Shown one piece after another: positions 33,677-42,306 of a DNA stretch of 64,000 nt; within the stretch, counting starts at the first letter, position 1, and each line of letters opens with the position of its first letter. Under the pieces are notes generated by a model. It had not been told where the DNA came from. It ran no database searches and saw only the letters and a list, made by a program, of their open reading frames with translations. The translations under genes and the position numbers were made by a program. Source of the stretch: Saprospiraceae bacterium (GTDB lineage Bacteria > Bacteroidota > Bacteroidia > Chitinophagales > Saprospiraceae). Location of the stretch: positions 124,001 to 188,000 of the forward strand of contig JADKGL010000003.1 of assembly GCA_016722295.1 (NCBI GenBank), written 5' to 3'.

Positions 33677-35152
33677 TTACTTCACTTTCTCATATTTACA
33701 TAGATCACTCCCCGCTAACTTAAATTGATCTCCAACTTTGACCAATGTGTGTCCATATTGATGTAGAGTATCGGGAAATTCTTCAAGCCACATGTCTTTT
33801 ATTACGTAAATATTCTTTCTAGTAAATAATTTATCAACGATTGCTTGATTTCTTGAACCCAATTGATCATGTGGGCTTGCAACAATTAATTCAGGATCAG
33901 GACATGAATTAATGTACGAATTCCAATACTCTGCTATTAATCCAATTTCTCCCAACTGCTTCAGCTCTCCTACCACCTCGGCCATTGGTCTTAATGTCTT
34001 CGGTCGCACATACTTCATTGTATAGATAGGACTTAATGCTCCTACTAAAGCAATTAGTAAAATTCCAATTCGTAAATATTTTAAATTGAATCTCTTCTCT
34101 AATAGATCTAAAGCCAAAATAATTGTAAGACTCAATGAGATATAACTAGCCACAAAATACCATCTTCCCATTCCATTTGCTAATACCCATGATGACAAGA
34201 GAAAAGTAATAAATATAGCTACAGTGTCTGCAGCAAAAAAGGAGATCCATTTGTTAGAAGCTAGTTCTTTGATTGCTTTTTTATTAAAAATAAAATATGA
34301 AAAGTAGATTATAAAAAAGATTACCAAATAGATATAACTATTGACGATGGTCTCTTTAGAATTAAAGGTCAAACATGTCCAAAAAGCATCGCGAATTATT
34401 TGTAATGATTGCTCTATTTCATTCAAGCCGTTGATGGATAGATAATTTTTTGTTTTTATAATCGCCAATGATTTTGCATACGTTATAAATGTGAAACATA
34501 TGATGATTCCAATGATGGAATAAACCCAAGTCATTCTATTGACTACTATACTATTCTTCTTGATGCAATGAAATAGAAACAATATTCCCATTAATACTAG
34601 AATTGAAACCATTGCAAGGTCTGAGACCCATACTGCTAGAGTCAATATAACTATAATGGCCACAACGAGAGCATGTTTTGAAAATTTTTGCAAAGGATCT
34701 ATTCGTTCGAGTTTATAAAATAAAAAAATGGCTAAGCCCAATAAACTATATTCCACTCCAATAGGAAATCGAAGTAAATCTATAAATCTCTGAAAAGGCA
34801 AAAACCAAAAAATAGCAAAAATCAATTTATAGTAATTGGATTGGATAAGACTAGATAAACTTAAAAAGCCTATGATTAAAATGAGATAACTGGACAGCGA
34901 TACAGCTGTCAAAGCAGAACTACCGAAAACCTGAATAAAAAACTGGCTCAACATTGGAATTAATGTCCCACCTCTATCCTGTCCCCAGCAATATAAGTCT
35001 TTAGGAAATTGATAATAATGTGCCATCAATACACTTAATGCATCATCTGAATTCAATAAGGGATAGTAAGAGAACGAATAATAAAAATAAGATAAAGCAA
35101 TTATTACAAAAATAGTGATGCTGTATTTCATTGTTATCGGATTCATATTCAT
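33677..35152 (-). CDS. Polytopic membrane protein, GT-C glycosyltransferase-like
   Basis: This 491-residue protein has about ten to eleven hydrophobic segments and a soluble C-terminal tail of ~90 residues. The first periplasmic loop carries NSDDALSVLMAHYY, the paired acidic motif expected in GT-C glycosyltransferases that use lipid-phosphate sugars, followed by YCWGQDRGGTLIPMLS. The overall layout fits GT39/GT83-like enzymes, but residue similarity is too low to assign a substrate. It lies 8 nt downstream of the small secreted protein gene at 35161. Confidence 0.6.
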   Translation of the reverse strand: MNMNPITMKYSITIFVIIALSYFYYSFSYYPLLNSDDALSVLMAHYYQFPKDLYCWGQDRGGTLIPMLSQFFIQVFGSSALTAVSLSSYLILIIGFLSLSSLIQSNYYKLIFAIFWFLPFQRFIDLLRFPIGVEYSLLGLAIFLFYKLERIDPLQKFSKHALVVAIIVILTLAVWVSDLAMVSILVLMGILFLFHCIKKNSIVVNRMTWVYSIIGIIICFTFITYAKSLAIIKTKNYLSINGLNEIEQSLQIIRDAFWTCLTFNSKETIVNSYIYLVIFFIIYFSYFIFNKKAIKELASNKWISFFAADTVAIFITFLLSSWVLANGMGRWYFVASYISLSLTIILALDLLEKRFNLKYLRIGILLIALVGALSPIYTMKYVRPKTLRPMAEVVGELKQLGEIGLIAEYWNSYINSCPDPELIVASPHDQLGSRNQAIVDKLFTRKNIYVIKDMWLEEFPDTLHQYGHTLVKVGDQFKLAGSDLCKYEKVK

Positions 35153-35160
35153 TTTTTAGG

Positions 35161-35790
35161 CTAGTCCATTTTTTCTATTAAGTTTATACTTTGTATTTTT
35201 AAAATGTTTAATGAAGAAATTAAATCTTTACATTTGATTTTTACTGAATCGTTGTTTGATTTATTTGAATAATTCTCAATTAAATTTACAAAGTAATTTT
35301 TCTTTGTTTCAATAATTTCTTTTTTTTGGATAAAACTTTTTGTATAATCTGAGTTTACTAAAAATTCACCAAGTTTGAGAGATAGAGTTGTGTCCTTCAC
35401 TATTTTACTTGCAATTGGGTAGTTGTTGATATCATTTGGTCGAATCGAATTAGGATGAGCTGCGATCAAATCTAAATTATTCAATAAAAAAGATTCATTA
35501 TTTGGATATTTAGTTATTATTAAATTGATCAATTCGATTTGCATTGCATAACTTAAACCAGGCCATTTCAAAAATTTTAACAATTCAGCATCATTCGAAT
35601 TTTCTAGAAAATAATTGAAGGAGTCATATAATACTATGCTATCATATTTATTTAATTCAAATGGATTCAGAGGTCTATCTTCGAAATGATAGTATTCGAA
35701 ACTTTTTAGTGGAAAATCTTGGCTGCATAAATTACTATTTAATCCTAAAGTGATAGGAAAGGTTAAAATAAGTGCTTTTAAGATTTCCAT
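35161..35790 (-). CDS. Hypothetical secreted protein
   Basis: This 209-residue protein has a probable signal peptide (MEILKALILTFPITLGLNSNLCSQ). The rest is helical and acidic/asparagine-rich, with leucine-patterned segments (LLKFLKWPGLSYAMQIELINLII) and a lysine-rich coiled C-terminus. No family is recognised. It is probably cotranscribed with the GT-C-like gene. Confidence 0.55.
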   Translation of the reverse strand: MEILKALILTFPITLGLNSNLCSQDFPLKSFEYYHFEDRPLNPFELNKYDSIVLYDSFNYFLENSNDAELLKFLKWPGLSYAMQIELINLIITKYPNNESFLLNNLDLIAAHPNSIRPNDINNYPIASKIVKDTTLSLKLGEFLVNSDYTKSFIQKKEIIETKKNYFVNLIENYSNKSNNDSVKIKCKDLISSLNILKIQSINLIEKMD

Positions 35791-35994
35791 ATATTTATTT
35801 GATGTCAGTTTTTATTGACTTAATTTTAGCAATTTTAATGAATTTTAGCCAAAATTACTTTTTAGTATTAACGCATTAATTATCTAATATGCTGTGGTTG
35901 ATTCTAAATTAAAAATATATAAAATCAAGCCTTTTTTCATTTAAGAATCAAATCAGTTACTATTTTTTGTGGCAACTTTAAACCTCAAAATACG

Positions 35995-36091
35995 CACTAT
36001 TGCGCCATTTTGTCATAGTGTTTTCTAAATAATATGCCATTTTGGCATTAAATATGATTGAAAAGATGCCAAATCTTCCAATTTTTGGCAT
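35995..36091 (+). promoter_or_regulatory. Three-dyad regulatory region upstream of the Hsp20 genes
   Basis: CACTAT...ATAGTG lies at 35995-36020, ATGCCA-TTT-TGGCAT at 36034-36048, and ATGCCAAA...TTTGGCAT (8-bp perfect arms, 10-nt loop) at 36066-36091. The core TGGCA recurs in the same orientation. From 36087, GG and GC are spaced by exactly 10 nt (GG at 36087-36088, GC at 36099-36100), the spacing of sigma-54 promoters, although the -12 element is poor. The region between the 35790 gene and 36136 has no gene. Confidence 0.5.
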
Positions 36092-36135
36092 TGGTACAGC
36101 AATTGATCTACACATATCAAATAAAAAATAAAAAA

Positions 36136-36549
36136 ATGTGGAAATCAAATTATCATTCTAATTACGGTTCAGATTGTGCAACAGCTTGTGCTACTAACAC
36201 AATGAATTCACCAAGGACTCAAACAAAAACTAAAATGATTCCTATCAATGTGAAGGAGTCAGAAACAGAATTCCAAGTGGAATTTAGAGTTTTTGGATTT
36301 GCAAAAGAGGAAGTTTCAATTGATACAAAGGAGAATATTCTCACTGTCTCAGCAAAAAAACAAAATACTGAATCTGATACTGCGACTCAATTTCTACACA
36401 AAGAATTTCGAGTAAAAGATGCCGTGAGAAAAATTTCAATTCCTTCAACTGTAAATGCTGAAGATATCAAAGCCAAGTATCATGAAGGAATTTTGTTAGT
36501 GACTTTACCAAAAAGCAAGAAAGAAAATAAAACCATCGAAATTAAGTAA
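36136..36549 (+). CDS. Hsp20 family small heat-shock protein
   Basis: The ATG at 36136 gives 137 residues; the longer frame from a TTG at 36058 reads through regulatory DNA. An N-terminal polar arm (MWKSNYHSNYGSDC) is followed by the alpha-crystallin domain from MIPINVKESETEFQVEFRVFGF to the C-terminal HEGILLVTLPK motif. These are ATP-independent holdase chaperones that assemble as oligomers. It is followed after 33 nt by a second Hsp20 gene, likely in one operon controlled by the upstream dyads. Confidence 0.88.
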   Translation: MWKSNYHSNYGSDCATACATNTMNSPRTQTKTKMIPINVKESETEFQVEFRVFGFAKEEVSIDTKENILTVSAKKQNTESDTATQFLHKEFRVKDAVRKISIPSTVNAEDIKAKYHEGILLVTLPKSKKENKTIEIK

Positions 36550-36582
36550 TTCAATTTTTAAAAAAAATAAAAAAAAATTAAT

Positions 36583-37026
36583 ATGAAAACAAATCATTTT
36601 TATTCATTCCACCCAATCGCACAAACCTTTGGAAATCTAGTTGATGAATTTGTAAACAAAGGACTGCATGATCTTGCAGGTGGCCAGATCTTTCAAGTTA
36701 ACTCTCCTGCAATCAATGTGATGGAGAATGACAAAGAGTATATCGTTCAAGTTGCAGCACCTGGATTGGACAAATCAGCATTCAAATTAGCCATTGAAAA
36801 AAATCAGTTGGTTATCTCAGCTGAAGTAAAGGAAACAAATGAAGAAAGTACTGAAAAGTATACAAGAAAAGAATTCAATTTTAAATCTTTTTCACGTCAA
36901 TTCACTCTTCCAGAAAATGCAGATGTAGATCAGATCAATGCAAGTTATGAGCATGGAATACTTTCAGTAAAAGTAGCCAAATTTATTCCAACTCAAAAAG
37001 AATCAAAAGTCATAGAGATTTTATAA
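36583..37026 (+). CDS. Hsp20 family small heat-shock protein
   Basis: This 147-residue alpha-crystallin protein has SPAINVMENDKEYIVQVAAPGLDKSAFKLA at the domain start, KEFNFKSFSRQFTLPENADVDQI and SYEHGILSVKV at the end, and a final IEIL in place of the I-x-I/V tail. It differs considerably from its neighbour, so the two likely form hetero-oligomers or serve different clients. A terminator follows at 37056. Confidence 0.92.
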   Translation: MKTNHFYSFHPIAQTFGNLVDEFVNKGLHDLAGGQIFQVNSPAINVMENDKEYIVQVAAPGLDKSAFKLAIEKNQLVISAEVKETNEESTEKYTRKEFNFKSFSRQFTLPENADVDQINASYEHGILSVKVAKFIPTQKESKVIEIL

Positions 37027-37055
37027 GTTTTGCTTTCGTAGGGGATTATTAAAAG

Positions 37056-37087
37056 GCTGCAATCATTCGTTTGATTGCAGCTTTTTT
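37056..37087 (+). terminator. Intrinsic terminator of the Hsp20 operon
   Basis: A 10-bp stem (GCTGCAATCA with TGATTGCAGC, 6-nt loop) is followed by six T. Confidence 0.8.
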
Positions 37088-37133
37088 ATTTTTATAAAAA
37101 CTAAAAACGATATTAAATATAAGTTTCAAAAAA

Positions 37134-37500
37134 TTAATTTCTATCTGTTTGCCTAATTATAATCAATTTAGGCGAGCACAATAAGTATTTTAGATCTTTT
37201 TCAACAGCATAGTAATATAAATTCGTTAAGAATTGGCGAAGCCTTGGAGCCAATTTAGAATTTATATTACGGTTTTGCGTAGCAAAAATCCATTGAATGA
37301 ATGAAGTGGTGCGAAGCAATCGAGTGAACGTTTTCACTCGATAACGAAAGAACTGTCCAATCCTTTGGACAGCCTGTGCCCTTTCTTTTGGTTCGTTTTC
37401 TTTGGATGAACGACTGGCTATCGAGTGATACAAAATCACTCGATAAGGAGAGAACTGACTTATCCTTAAGTTAGCCTCAAAGAAAATGAACGTATGTAGA
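37134..37500. repeat. Palindrome-rich composite repeat
   Basis: A ~59-nt imperfect hairpin has a 13-bp outer stem (37212-37224 with 37258-37270) and an inner AATTGGC/GCCAATT stem. Downstream come two similar modules, each with a TCGAGTGA...TCACTCGA hairpin followed by AGAACTG and a second short hairpin (CTGTCCAA/TTTGGACAG; ACTTA/TAAGT) and ending in GAACG. The reading frame on the minus strand across it is low-grade and not called. The remaining bases to 37713 hold no gene. Confidence 0.65.
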
Positions 37501-37713
37501 CTAAGAAAACTGATTTTGCAAGTTCTAGCAAAATATTAATCAAAAGAAGTGCAATTTTTTTTATAGTATACTGGCAGAATGCTTTTATGTCAAAATATTG
37601 AATTCAGTATAAAAGTTTCTTATTTAACGCAATTAGATCATTTAAGCAAACCCTATTTCAACCTTAAATTACACAATTTTGAATGTGAGTACAGCAAATA
37701 GCATAAAAATATA

Positions 37714-37721
37714 TACTTTTG
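37714..37721 (+). promoter_or_regulatory. -7 promoter box (TACTTTTG) for the 37.7-44.8 kb gene run
   Basis: This TAnnTTTG match lies 33 nt before the ATG at 37755 and probably starts the long forward run to pth. Confidence 0.45.
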
Positions 37722-37754
37722 TTCTTTAAGCTAAAAATCGATTTTCAAAACCAA

Positions 37755-38429
37755 ATGAATAAAGCATTACATTTCCTGGCAAAGATCACCGCAGCTTTAT
37801 TTCATCCGATATTTATGTTTTTTTATGGATTTTTATTGATGTTGAGCCTGAAACCTCATTGGTTTGGCGTCCACCATATCCAAGAGCAACATTTGATGAT
37901 CGTTTTAGTCTTTATTTACACTTGTTTTATTCCTATTATAGGCATTGTAGTATTGAAGAAAATCGGGTTTATTCAGACATTTGAAATCCAAGAGAAAAGG
38001 GAACGAATTGCACCACTCATGATTTGTCTAGTTTTTTATCTTTGGCTTTGGGTAAATTTGAAAAATCAAGATTCGATTCCTAGTGTGCTAATCGCTTTTG
38101 TGCTTTCCACAATTATTGCATTATCAATGTCGTTTGTGATCAACAATTGGATTAAGATAAGTCTCCATGCTGTAGGCATTTCAGCATTTTTAGGATTGTG
38201 GTTAAAAATAAGATTCTATCATTCCCAAGATGGCGTGTTTTTTTTTAGATTTCAACCAGACCATGTGAGTGGTTTTCATCTCCATCATTTAATTTTTATT
38301 TCAATCCTTGCAGCAGGATGGATAGGTAGCTCAAGACTTTTACTGAAAGCACATGAACATAGAGAAATCTATATTGGTTACCTAGTAGGCTTTCTGTCTG
38401 TTATTATCGCATTTGCCATTACATTTTAA
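37755..38429 (+). CDS. PAP2-like integral membrane protein
   Basis: The ATG at 37755 gives 224 residues; the TTG at 37719 adds non-conserved residues over the promoter box. About six transmembrane segments are present. Traces of the PAP2 phosphatase motifs can be seen: a charged EKRERIAP before a helix, SLHAVG (motif 2, S-x-H), and SSRLLLKAHEHREIYIGYLVG (motif 3, SR-x5-H). It may dephosphorylate undecaprenyl or phospholipid phosphates, but motif 1 is incomplete. The dapD start lies 13 nt after the stop. Confidence 0.65.
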   Translation: MNKALHFLAKITAALFHPIFMFFYGFLLMLSLKPHWFGVHHIQEQHLMIVLVFIYTCFIPIIGIVVLKKIGFIQTFEIQEKRERIAPLMICLVFYLWLWVNLKNQDSIPSVLIAFVLSTIIALSMSFVINNWIKISLHAVGISAFLGLWLKIRFYHSQDGVFFFRFQPDHVSGFHLHHLIFISILAAGWIGSSRLLLKAHEHREIYIGYLVGFLSVIIAFAITF

Positions 38430-38442
38430 ACTTAGAAAAAAT

Positions 38443-39261
38443 ATGATCGAATTAATCAAAAAAATTGAAGCGGCTTGGGAAGATAGAACACTTCTTTCTA
38501 CGGATGATACAAAAGCAGCTATACATGAAGTTATCTCACTTTTGGATCGAGGTATAATACGAGTAGCTGAAAAAGTAGCATCCGGAAATTGGAAGGTAAA
38601 TGATTGGACAAAGAAAGCGATTTTACTCTATTTTCCAATTTCTGAAAATAAGCGAATCGTTGCCGGTGATTTAGAGTTTTTTGATAAAATTCCAACAAAA
38701 AAGAATTACCAAGAAGCAGGAGTTCGTGCAGTACCACATGCGATCGCTCGATATGGATCTTTTGTCGAAAGTGGCGCGATATTAATGCCTAGTTATGTAA
38801 ATATAGGTGCTTATGTTGGATCGGGTACAATGATCGATACTTGGGCTACAGTAGGTTCTTGTGCACAAATCGGGAAGAATGTACATATTGCTGGTGGAGT
38901 AGGTATAGGAGGAGTTTTAGAACCACCACAAGCTGCACCCAATATTATAGAAGACAATTGTTTTATTGGTTCACGTTGCATCATCGTAGAAGGCACGATA
39001 GTAGAAGAAGAAGCAGTCCTTGGAGCGAATGTAGTGATCACAGCTTCAACACATATCATTGACGTGACTCAAAGCGAACCGATTCATTATAAAGCTAGAA
39101 TTCCTGCGCGATCTGTAGTAATTCCAGGTTCTTATACCAAAAAATATCCTGCTGGAGAATTTCAAGTGCCATGCGCCTTGATCATCGGACAAAGAAAACC
39201 TTCAACTGACAAGAAAGTGTCTTTGAATGATGCCTTGAGAGATTATGGAGTAAGTGTATAG
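38443..39261 (+). CDS. dapD: 2,3,4,5-tetrahydropyridine-2,6-dicarboxylate N-succinyltransferase
   Basis: The product is 272 residues from the ATG at 38443 (MIELIKKIEAAWEDR, the family N-terminus); the frame from 38413 only overlaps the previous gene. The left-handed beta-helix hexapeptide repeats (GAYVGSGTMIDTWATVGSCAQIGKN, GGVGIGGVLEPPQAAP) and the C-terminal motif for succinyl-CoA (CALIIGQRKPSTD) are clear. It catalyses the succinyl branch of diaminopimelate/lysine synthesis and so supplies peptidoglycan. Other dap genes are not in the window. Confidence 0.96.
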   Translation: MIELIKKIEAAWEDRTLLSTDDTKAAIHEVISLLDRGIIRVAEKVASGNWKVNDWTKKAILLYFPISENKRIVAGDLEFFDKIPTKKNYQEAGVRAVPHAIARYGSFVESGAILMPSYVNIGAYVGSGTMIDTWATVGSCAQIGKNVHIAGGVGIGGVLEPPQAAPNIIEDNCFIGSRCIIVEGTIVEEEAVLGANVVITASTHIIDVTQSEPIHYKARIPARSVVIPGSYTKKYPAGEFQVPCALIIGQRKPSTDKKVSLNDALRDYGVSV

Positions 39262-39282
39262 AAAATGTAAAACGTATACAAT

Positions 39283-39885
39283 ATGAAAAAATCTATCTAT
39301 CTTTTATTAAGTTTATTTGCAAGTTTCACTTGTTTGGCACAAACAAAATTGATCATTCGATCCATTGATCAAGAAAAAACAATTAAATTAAGTAAAAATC
39401 AACAAATTGAATTTTCTAAAAATGCAAATAAATCTAATTCAATTGTTTTAAGATCTGAATTTGTAAAATTTGATGATTCTGCTATAGTCGTAAAGCCAAT
39501 CGAAAGAATGACTCGAGAAAATTTGCCATTTCATAAAGTAAGAATAGTAGAAGAATTTAAAGAAGATGTTCCCTTTAAAAAAATTAATTTTGAAGAATTT
39601 GAATTAGTACGGATAGATAGAAAAAACGATCGCGAAATAATTAACACAACAGCTGTTCTAATCACATCAGGTTTCATCATTAGTGCTATAATAGCACCAT
39701 TGATTAGTATTAGACAAGGAGATCATATCAATAGAAGACTATATAATACAAGTCTTCTTACAGGCGTTGGGATGATTGGAACAGGGATTGTAATTGGTTC
39801 AATATTTATTAAATCAGAGAAATATCATTTTACTAATTCAACTGCGATAAATAAGCGTATTTGGAAAGTCATAGGAACAAAATAA
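39283..39885 (+). CDS. Hypothetical exported membrane protein
   Basis: This 200-residue protein has a signal peptide (MKKSIYLLLSLFASFTCLAQ), a basic beta-rich domain (IIRSIDQEKTIKLSKNQQIEF) and two C-terminal hydrophobic segments (AVLITSGFIISAIIAPLIS and LLTGVGMIGTGIVIGSIFI). No family is recognised. Its stop is 23 nt before the mutL ATG, so it belongs to the same run of genes. Confidence 0.55.
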   Translation: MKKSIYLLLSLFASFTCLAQTKLIIRSIDQEKTIKLSKNQQIEFSKNANKSNSIVLRSEFVKFDDSAIVVKPIERMTRENLPFHKVRIVEEFKEDVPFKKINFEEFELVRIDRKNDREIINTTAVLITSGFIISAIIAPLISIRQGDHINRRLYNTSLLTGVGMIGTGIVIGSIFIKSEKYHFTNSTAINKRIWKVIGTK

Positions 39886-39908
39886 TTTTAAAAAAGTATA
39901 AAAACTAT

Positions 39909-41699
39909 ATGTCCAAACTCATTCAACTTTTGCCAGATGCTGTAGTGAATCAAATCGCTGCAGGAGAAGTGATACAAAGACCAGCTTCAGTGGTAAAAGA
40001 ATTGATGGACAATGCAATAGATTCTGGAGCAACTTCTATCAAACTTATCGTCAAAGAATCTGGAAAGACGTTAATCCAAGTGAATGATAATGGGAGTGGC
40101 ATGAGTCCACTTGACGCAAGAATGTGTTTTGAAAGACATGCAACTTCAAAGATTCGATCAGCAGACGATTTATTCAAGATTCAGACAATGGGCTTTCGTG
40201 GTGAAGCATTGGCTTCCATTGCTGCAGTATCACAAGTAGAGCTTCGAACAAAGAAAGCTGAAGATGAACTTGGTACAAAAATATTAATTTCAGATTCTAA
40301 AATAAAAGCGCAAGAACCTTGTTCATGTCCGACAGGAACACAAGTCATCGTTCAACATTTATTTTATTCGGTACCAGCGCGTAAGAAATTTTTAAAGACG
40401 GATACAGTTGAATTGAGACATATTCATGACGAATTTGTGCATCAAGCATTAGCAAATCCACACATCCAATATTCGTATTTTAATAATGATCAAGAAGTAT
40501 ACAATCTTTCTTCAGGCAGTTTGAAAAATCGCATTGTTGCTATATTTGGAAAGCGTTACAGTGATGAAATATTGCCAGTCGAACAAGAAACAGATTTATT
40601 ACAGATTCGGGGTTTTGTTGGTAAACCTGAAATAGCTAAAAAATCACGCGGTGAACAATATCTTTTTGTAAATGGTAGATATTTTAAAAGTCATTATCTT
40701 CTTCATGCTGCACAATCAGCTTATGAAGAATTGATTGCAGAGGGACTTTATCCATTTACTATTTTATTTATAGATATTGATCCTGCACAGATAGATATCA
40801 ATGTCCATCCTACAAAACATGAAATCAAATTCGAAGAAGAGCGTCTGATTTATAATTTTCTAAAAGTTGCAGTTAAACATGCGATAGGAAAATTTACAAT
40901 TACACCGCAACTTGATTTTGAAAATTCGAATCCGGGAGTTGATATTTTAATTTCTCAAAATTCTGCTTTTTCAAATCAACATAATGCAACAAAAACCAAT
41001 TATCCTTCACCACAAACTGGTAGTAGAGTTAGTTGGGAAGATCTTGCATTTCCGAAGCAAACATATCAAGATCTTCAAGCAAATACAAAACCATTTCAAG
41101 ACTTAGAGAATAGCTTGCTCACTGGAGAGGTTGATCGAAAAGTAAAGGCAATTCAGATTCATAATAGCTATATCGTCTTTCAATCAAGTGCAGGATTTGT
41201 AGTCATAGATCAACAGTCTGCTCATGAAAGAATTCTTTATGAACAAAACAAAAGAATGATTCAATCAAAATCTGCCATACATCAGAAATTATTGTTTCCT
41301 GAGACATTACACCTATCTGGTCCTGATGCGAAATTAATGGAAGAGATTTTACCAGCTTTGAATGATTTAGGATTTACAATTGAGGCATTTGGAGGCGAGT
41401 CATTTATCATTTATGGAGGGCCAAGTTTTTTGAATGGTAAGCAAAATGAAAAGGAACTTGCTCTACAAGTTTTAGAACAGTATAAAATGAATTTGGAGTT
41501 TGAATTGGGCATTGAAGAATCTATTTCTAGATCTTTGGCTATTTCAAGCGCCAACAAAAGGGGAGTTCCACTACAAGATGAGGAGATCCAATATCTTGTA
41601 GAACAACTGTTCGCATGTGAAATCCCATTTACTAGCCCTTCAGGACATAAATGTTATTTATCTTTGAGCCTTGAAGAAATTCAAGCAAAATTATTTTAA
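39909..41699 (+). CDS. mutL: DNA mismatch repair protein MutL
   Basis: The ATG at 39909 gives 596 residues beginning with the canonical IQLLPDAVVNQIAAGEVIQRPASVVKEL. The GHKL ATPase motifs follow (DNAIDSGA, DNGSGM, HATSKI, FRGEALASI). The C-terminal domain carries DQQSAHERILYE where the endonuclease consensus is DQHA-x2-E-x4-E, so the metal-binding His is Gln. Nicking activity may therefore be reduced or use a variant site. The protein couples MutS mismatch recognition to strand removal. The rhomboid start follows the stop directly. Confidence 0.96.
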   Translation: MSKLIQLLPDAVVNQIAAGEVIQRPASVVKELMDNAIDSGATSIKLIVKESGKTLIQVNDNGSGMSPLDARMCFERHATSKIRSADDLFKIQTMGFRGEALASIAAVSQVELRTKKAEDELGTKILISDSKIKAQEPCSCPTGTQVIVQHLFYSVPARKKFLKTDTVELRHIHDEFVHQALANPHIQYSYFNNDQEVYNLSSGSLKNRIVAIFGKRYSDEILPVEQETDLLQIRGFVGKPEIAKKSRGEQYLFVNGRYFKSHYLLHAAQSAYEELIAEGLYPFTILFIDIDPAQIDINVHPTKHEIKFEEERLIYNFLKVAVKHAIGKFTITPQLDFENSNPGVDILISQNSAFSNQHNATKTNYPSPQTGSRVSWEDLAFPKQTYQDLQANTKPFQDLENSLLTGEVDRKVKAIQIHNSYIVFQSSAGFVVIDQQSAHERILYEQNKRMIQSKSAIHQKLLFPETLHLSGPDAKLMEEILPALNDLGFTIEAFGGESFIIYGGPSFLNGKQNEKELALQVLEQYKMNLEFELGIEESISRSLAISSANKRGVPLQDEEIQYLVEQLFACEIPFTSPSGHKCYLSLSLEEIQAKLF

Positions 41700-42305
41700 A
41701 TGATTCAAGTTACAGAAACAGTTAAGCATTTATTGATTATCAATGTTCTTGCTTTTTTAGCAAGTTCGACAATATTTCAAGAGCAATATTTGCAGTTTGC
41801 CCTTTATTATCCCGAGACAAACTATTTTAAACCTTGGCAAATCGTGACACATTTATTTTTACATGGAAGTCCAAGCCATTTATTATTTAATATGTTGTCT
41901 TTGTTTTTTATTGGACCAATGTTGGAGAATAGGCTAGGATCAAAACGCTTTTTGATTTTTTATTTTGTTTCAGGTATCGGAGGTGCTTTGCTACATATAG
42001 TCTACAAATATTTTACATTACATTATAGTGCTTCTCCTGAGATGATTATGGTTCCTGCATTAGGTGCTAGTGGTGCGATCAATGGATTGTTTATTGCATT
42101 AGCTTATTTATATCCTAATATGGAGATGATGTTGATGTTTATACCATTTCCAATAAAGGCGAAATATTTAGCAATGTTTACCATTGGTGCTGATTTACTT
42201 TGGGGAATGAGTGGCTATCATACAGGTATTGGACATTTTGCACATCTCGGCGGAGCTTTATTTGGATTTTTGTTGATCGTTTATTGGACAAAAAAAGGAA
42301 GGTAA
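41700..42305 (+). CDS. Rhomboid intramembrane serine protease (1)
   Basis: This 201-residue, six-helix protein has catalytic Ser124 in GASGAI, His182 in FAHLGGALFG, and the HLLFNM loop between helices 1 and 2. Its ATG begins immediately after the mutL TAA. Rhomboids cleave single-pass membrane proteins within the bilayer. A second, longer rhomboid gene follows after one base. Confidence 0.92.
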   Translation: MIQVTETVKHLLIINVLAFLASSTIFQEQYLQFALYYPETNYFKPWQIVTHLFLHGSPSHLLFNMLSLFFIGPMLENRLGSKRFLIFYFVSGIGGALLHIVYKYFTLHYSASPEMIMVPALGASGAINGLFIALAYLYPNMEMMLMFIPFPIKAKYLAMFTIGADLLWGMSGYHTGIGHFAHLGGALFGFLLIVYWTKKGR

Positions 42306-42306
42306 T

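Noticed and set aside
36087..36100. Firm sigma-54 promoter call
   Set aside because: GG-N10-GC spacing fits, but the -12 element reads CAGC rather than TTGC, so it is kept only as a possibility.
37134..37439. 101-codon minus-strand frame as a gene
   Set aside because: It runs through strong palindromes, has no start context and a composition dictated by the repeat; a structured repeat explains it better.
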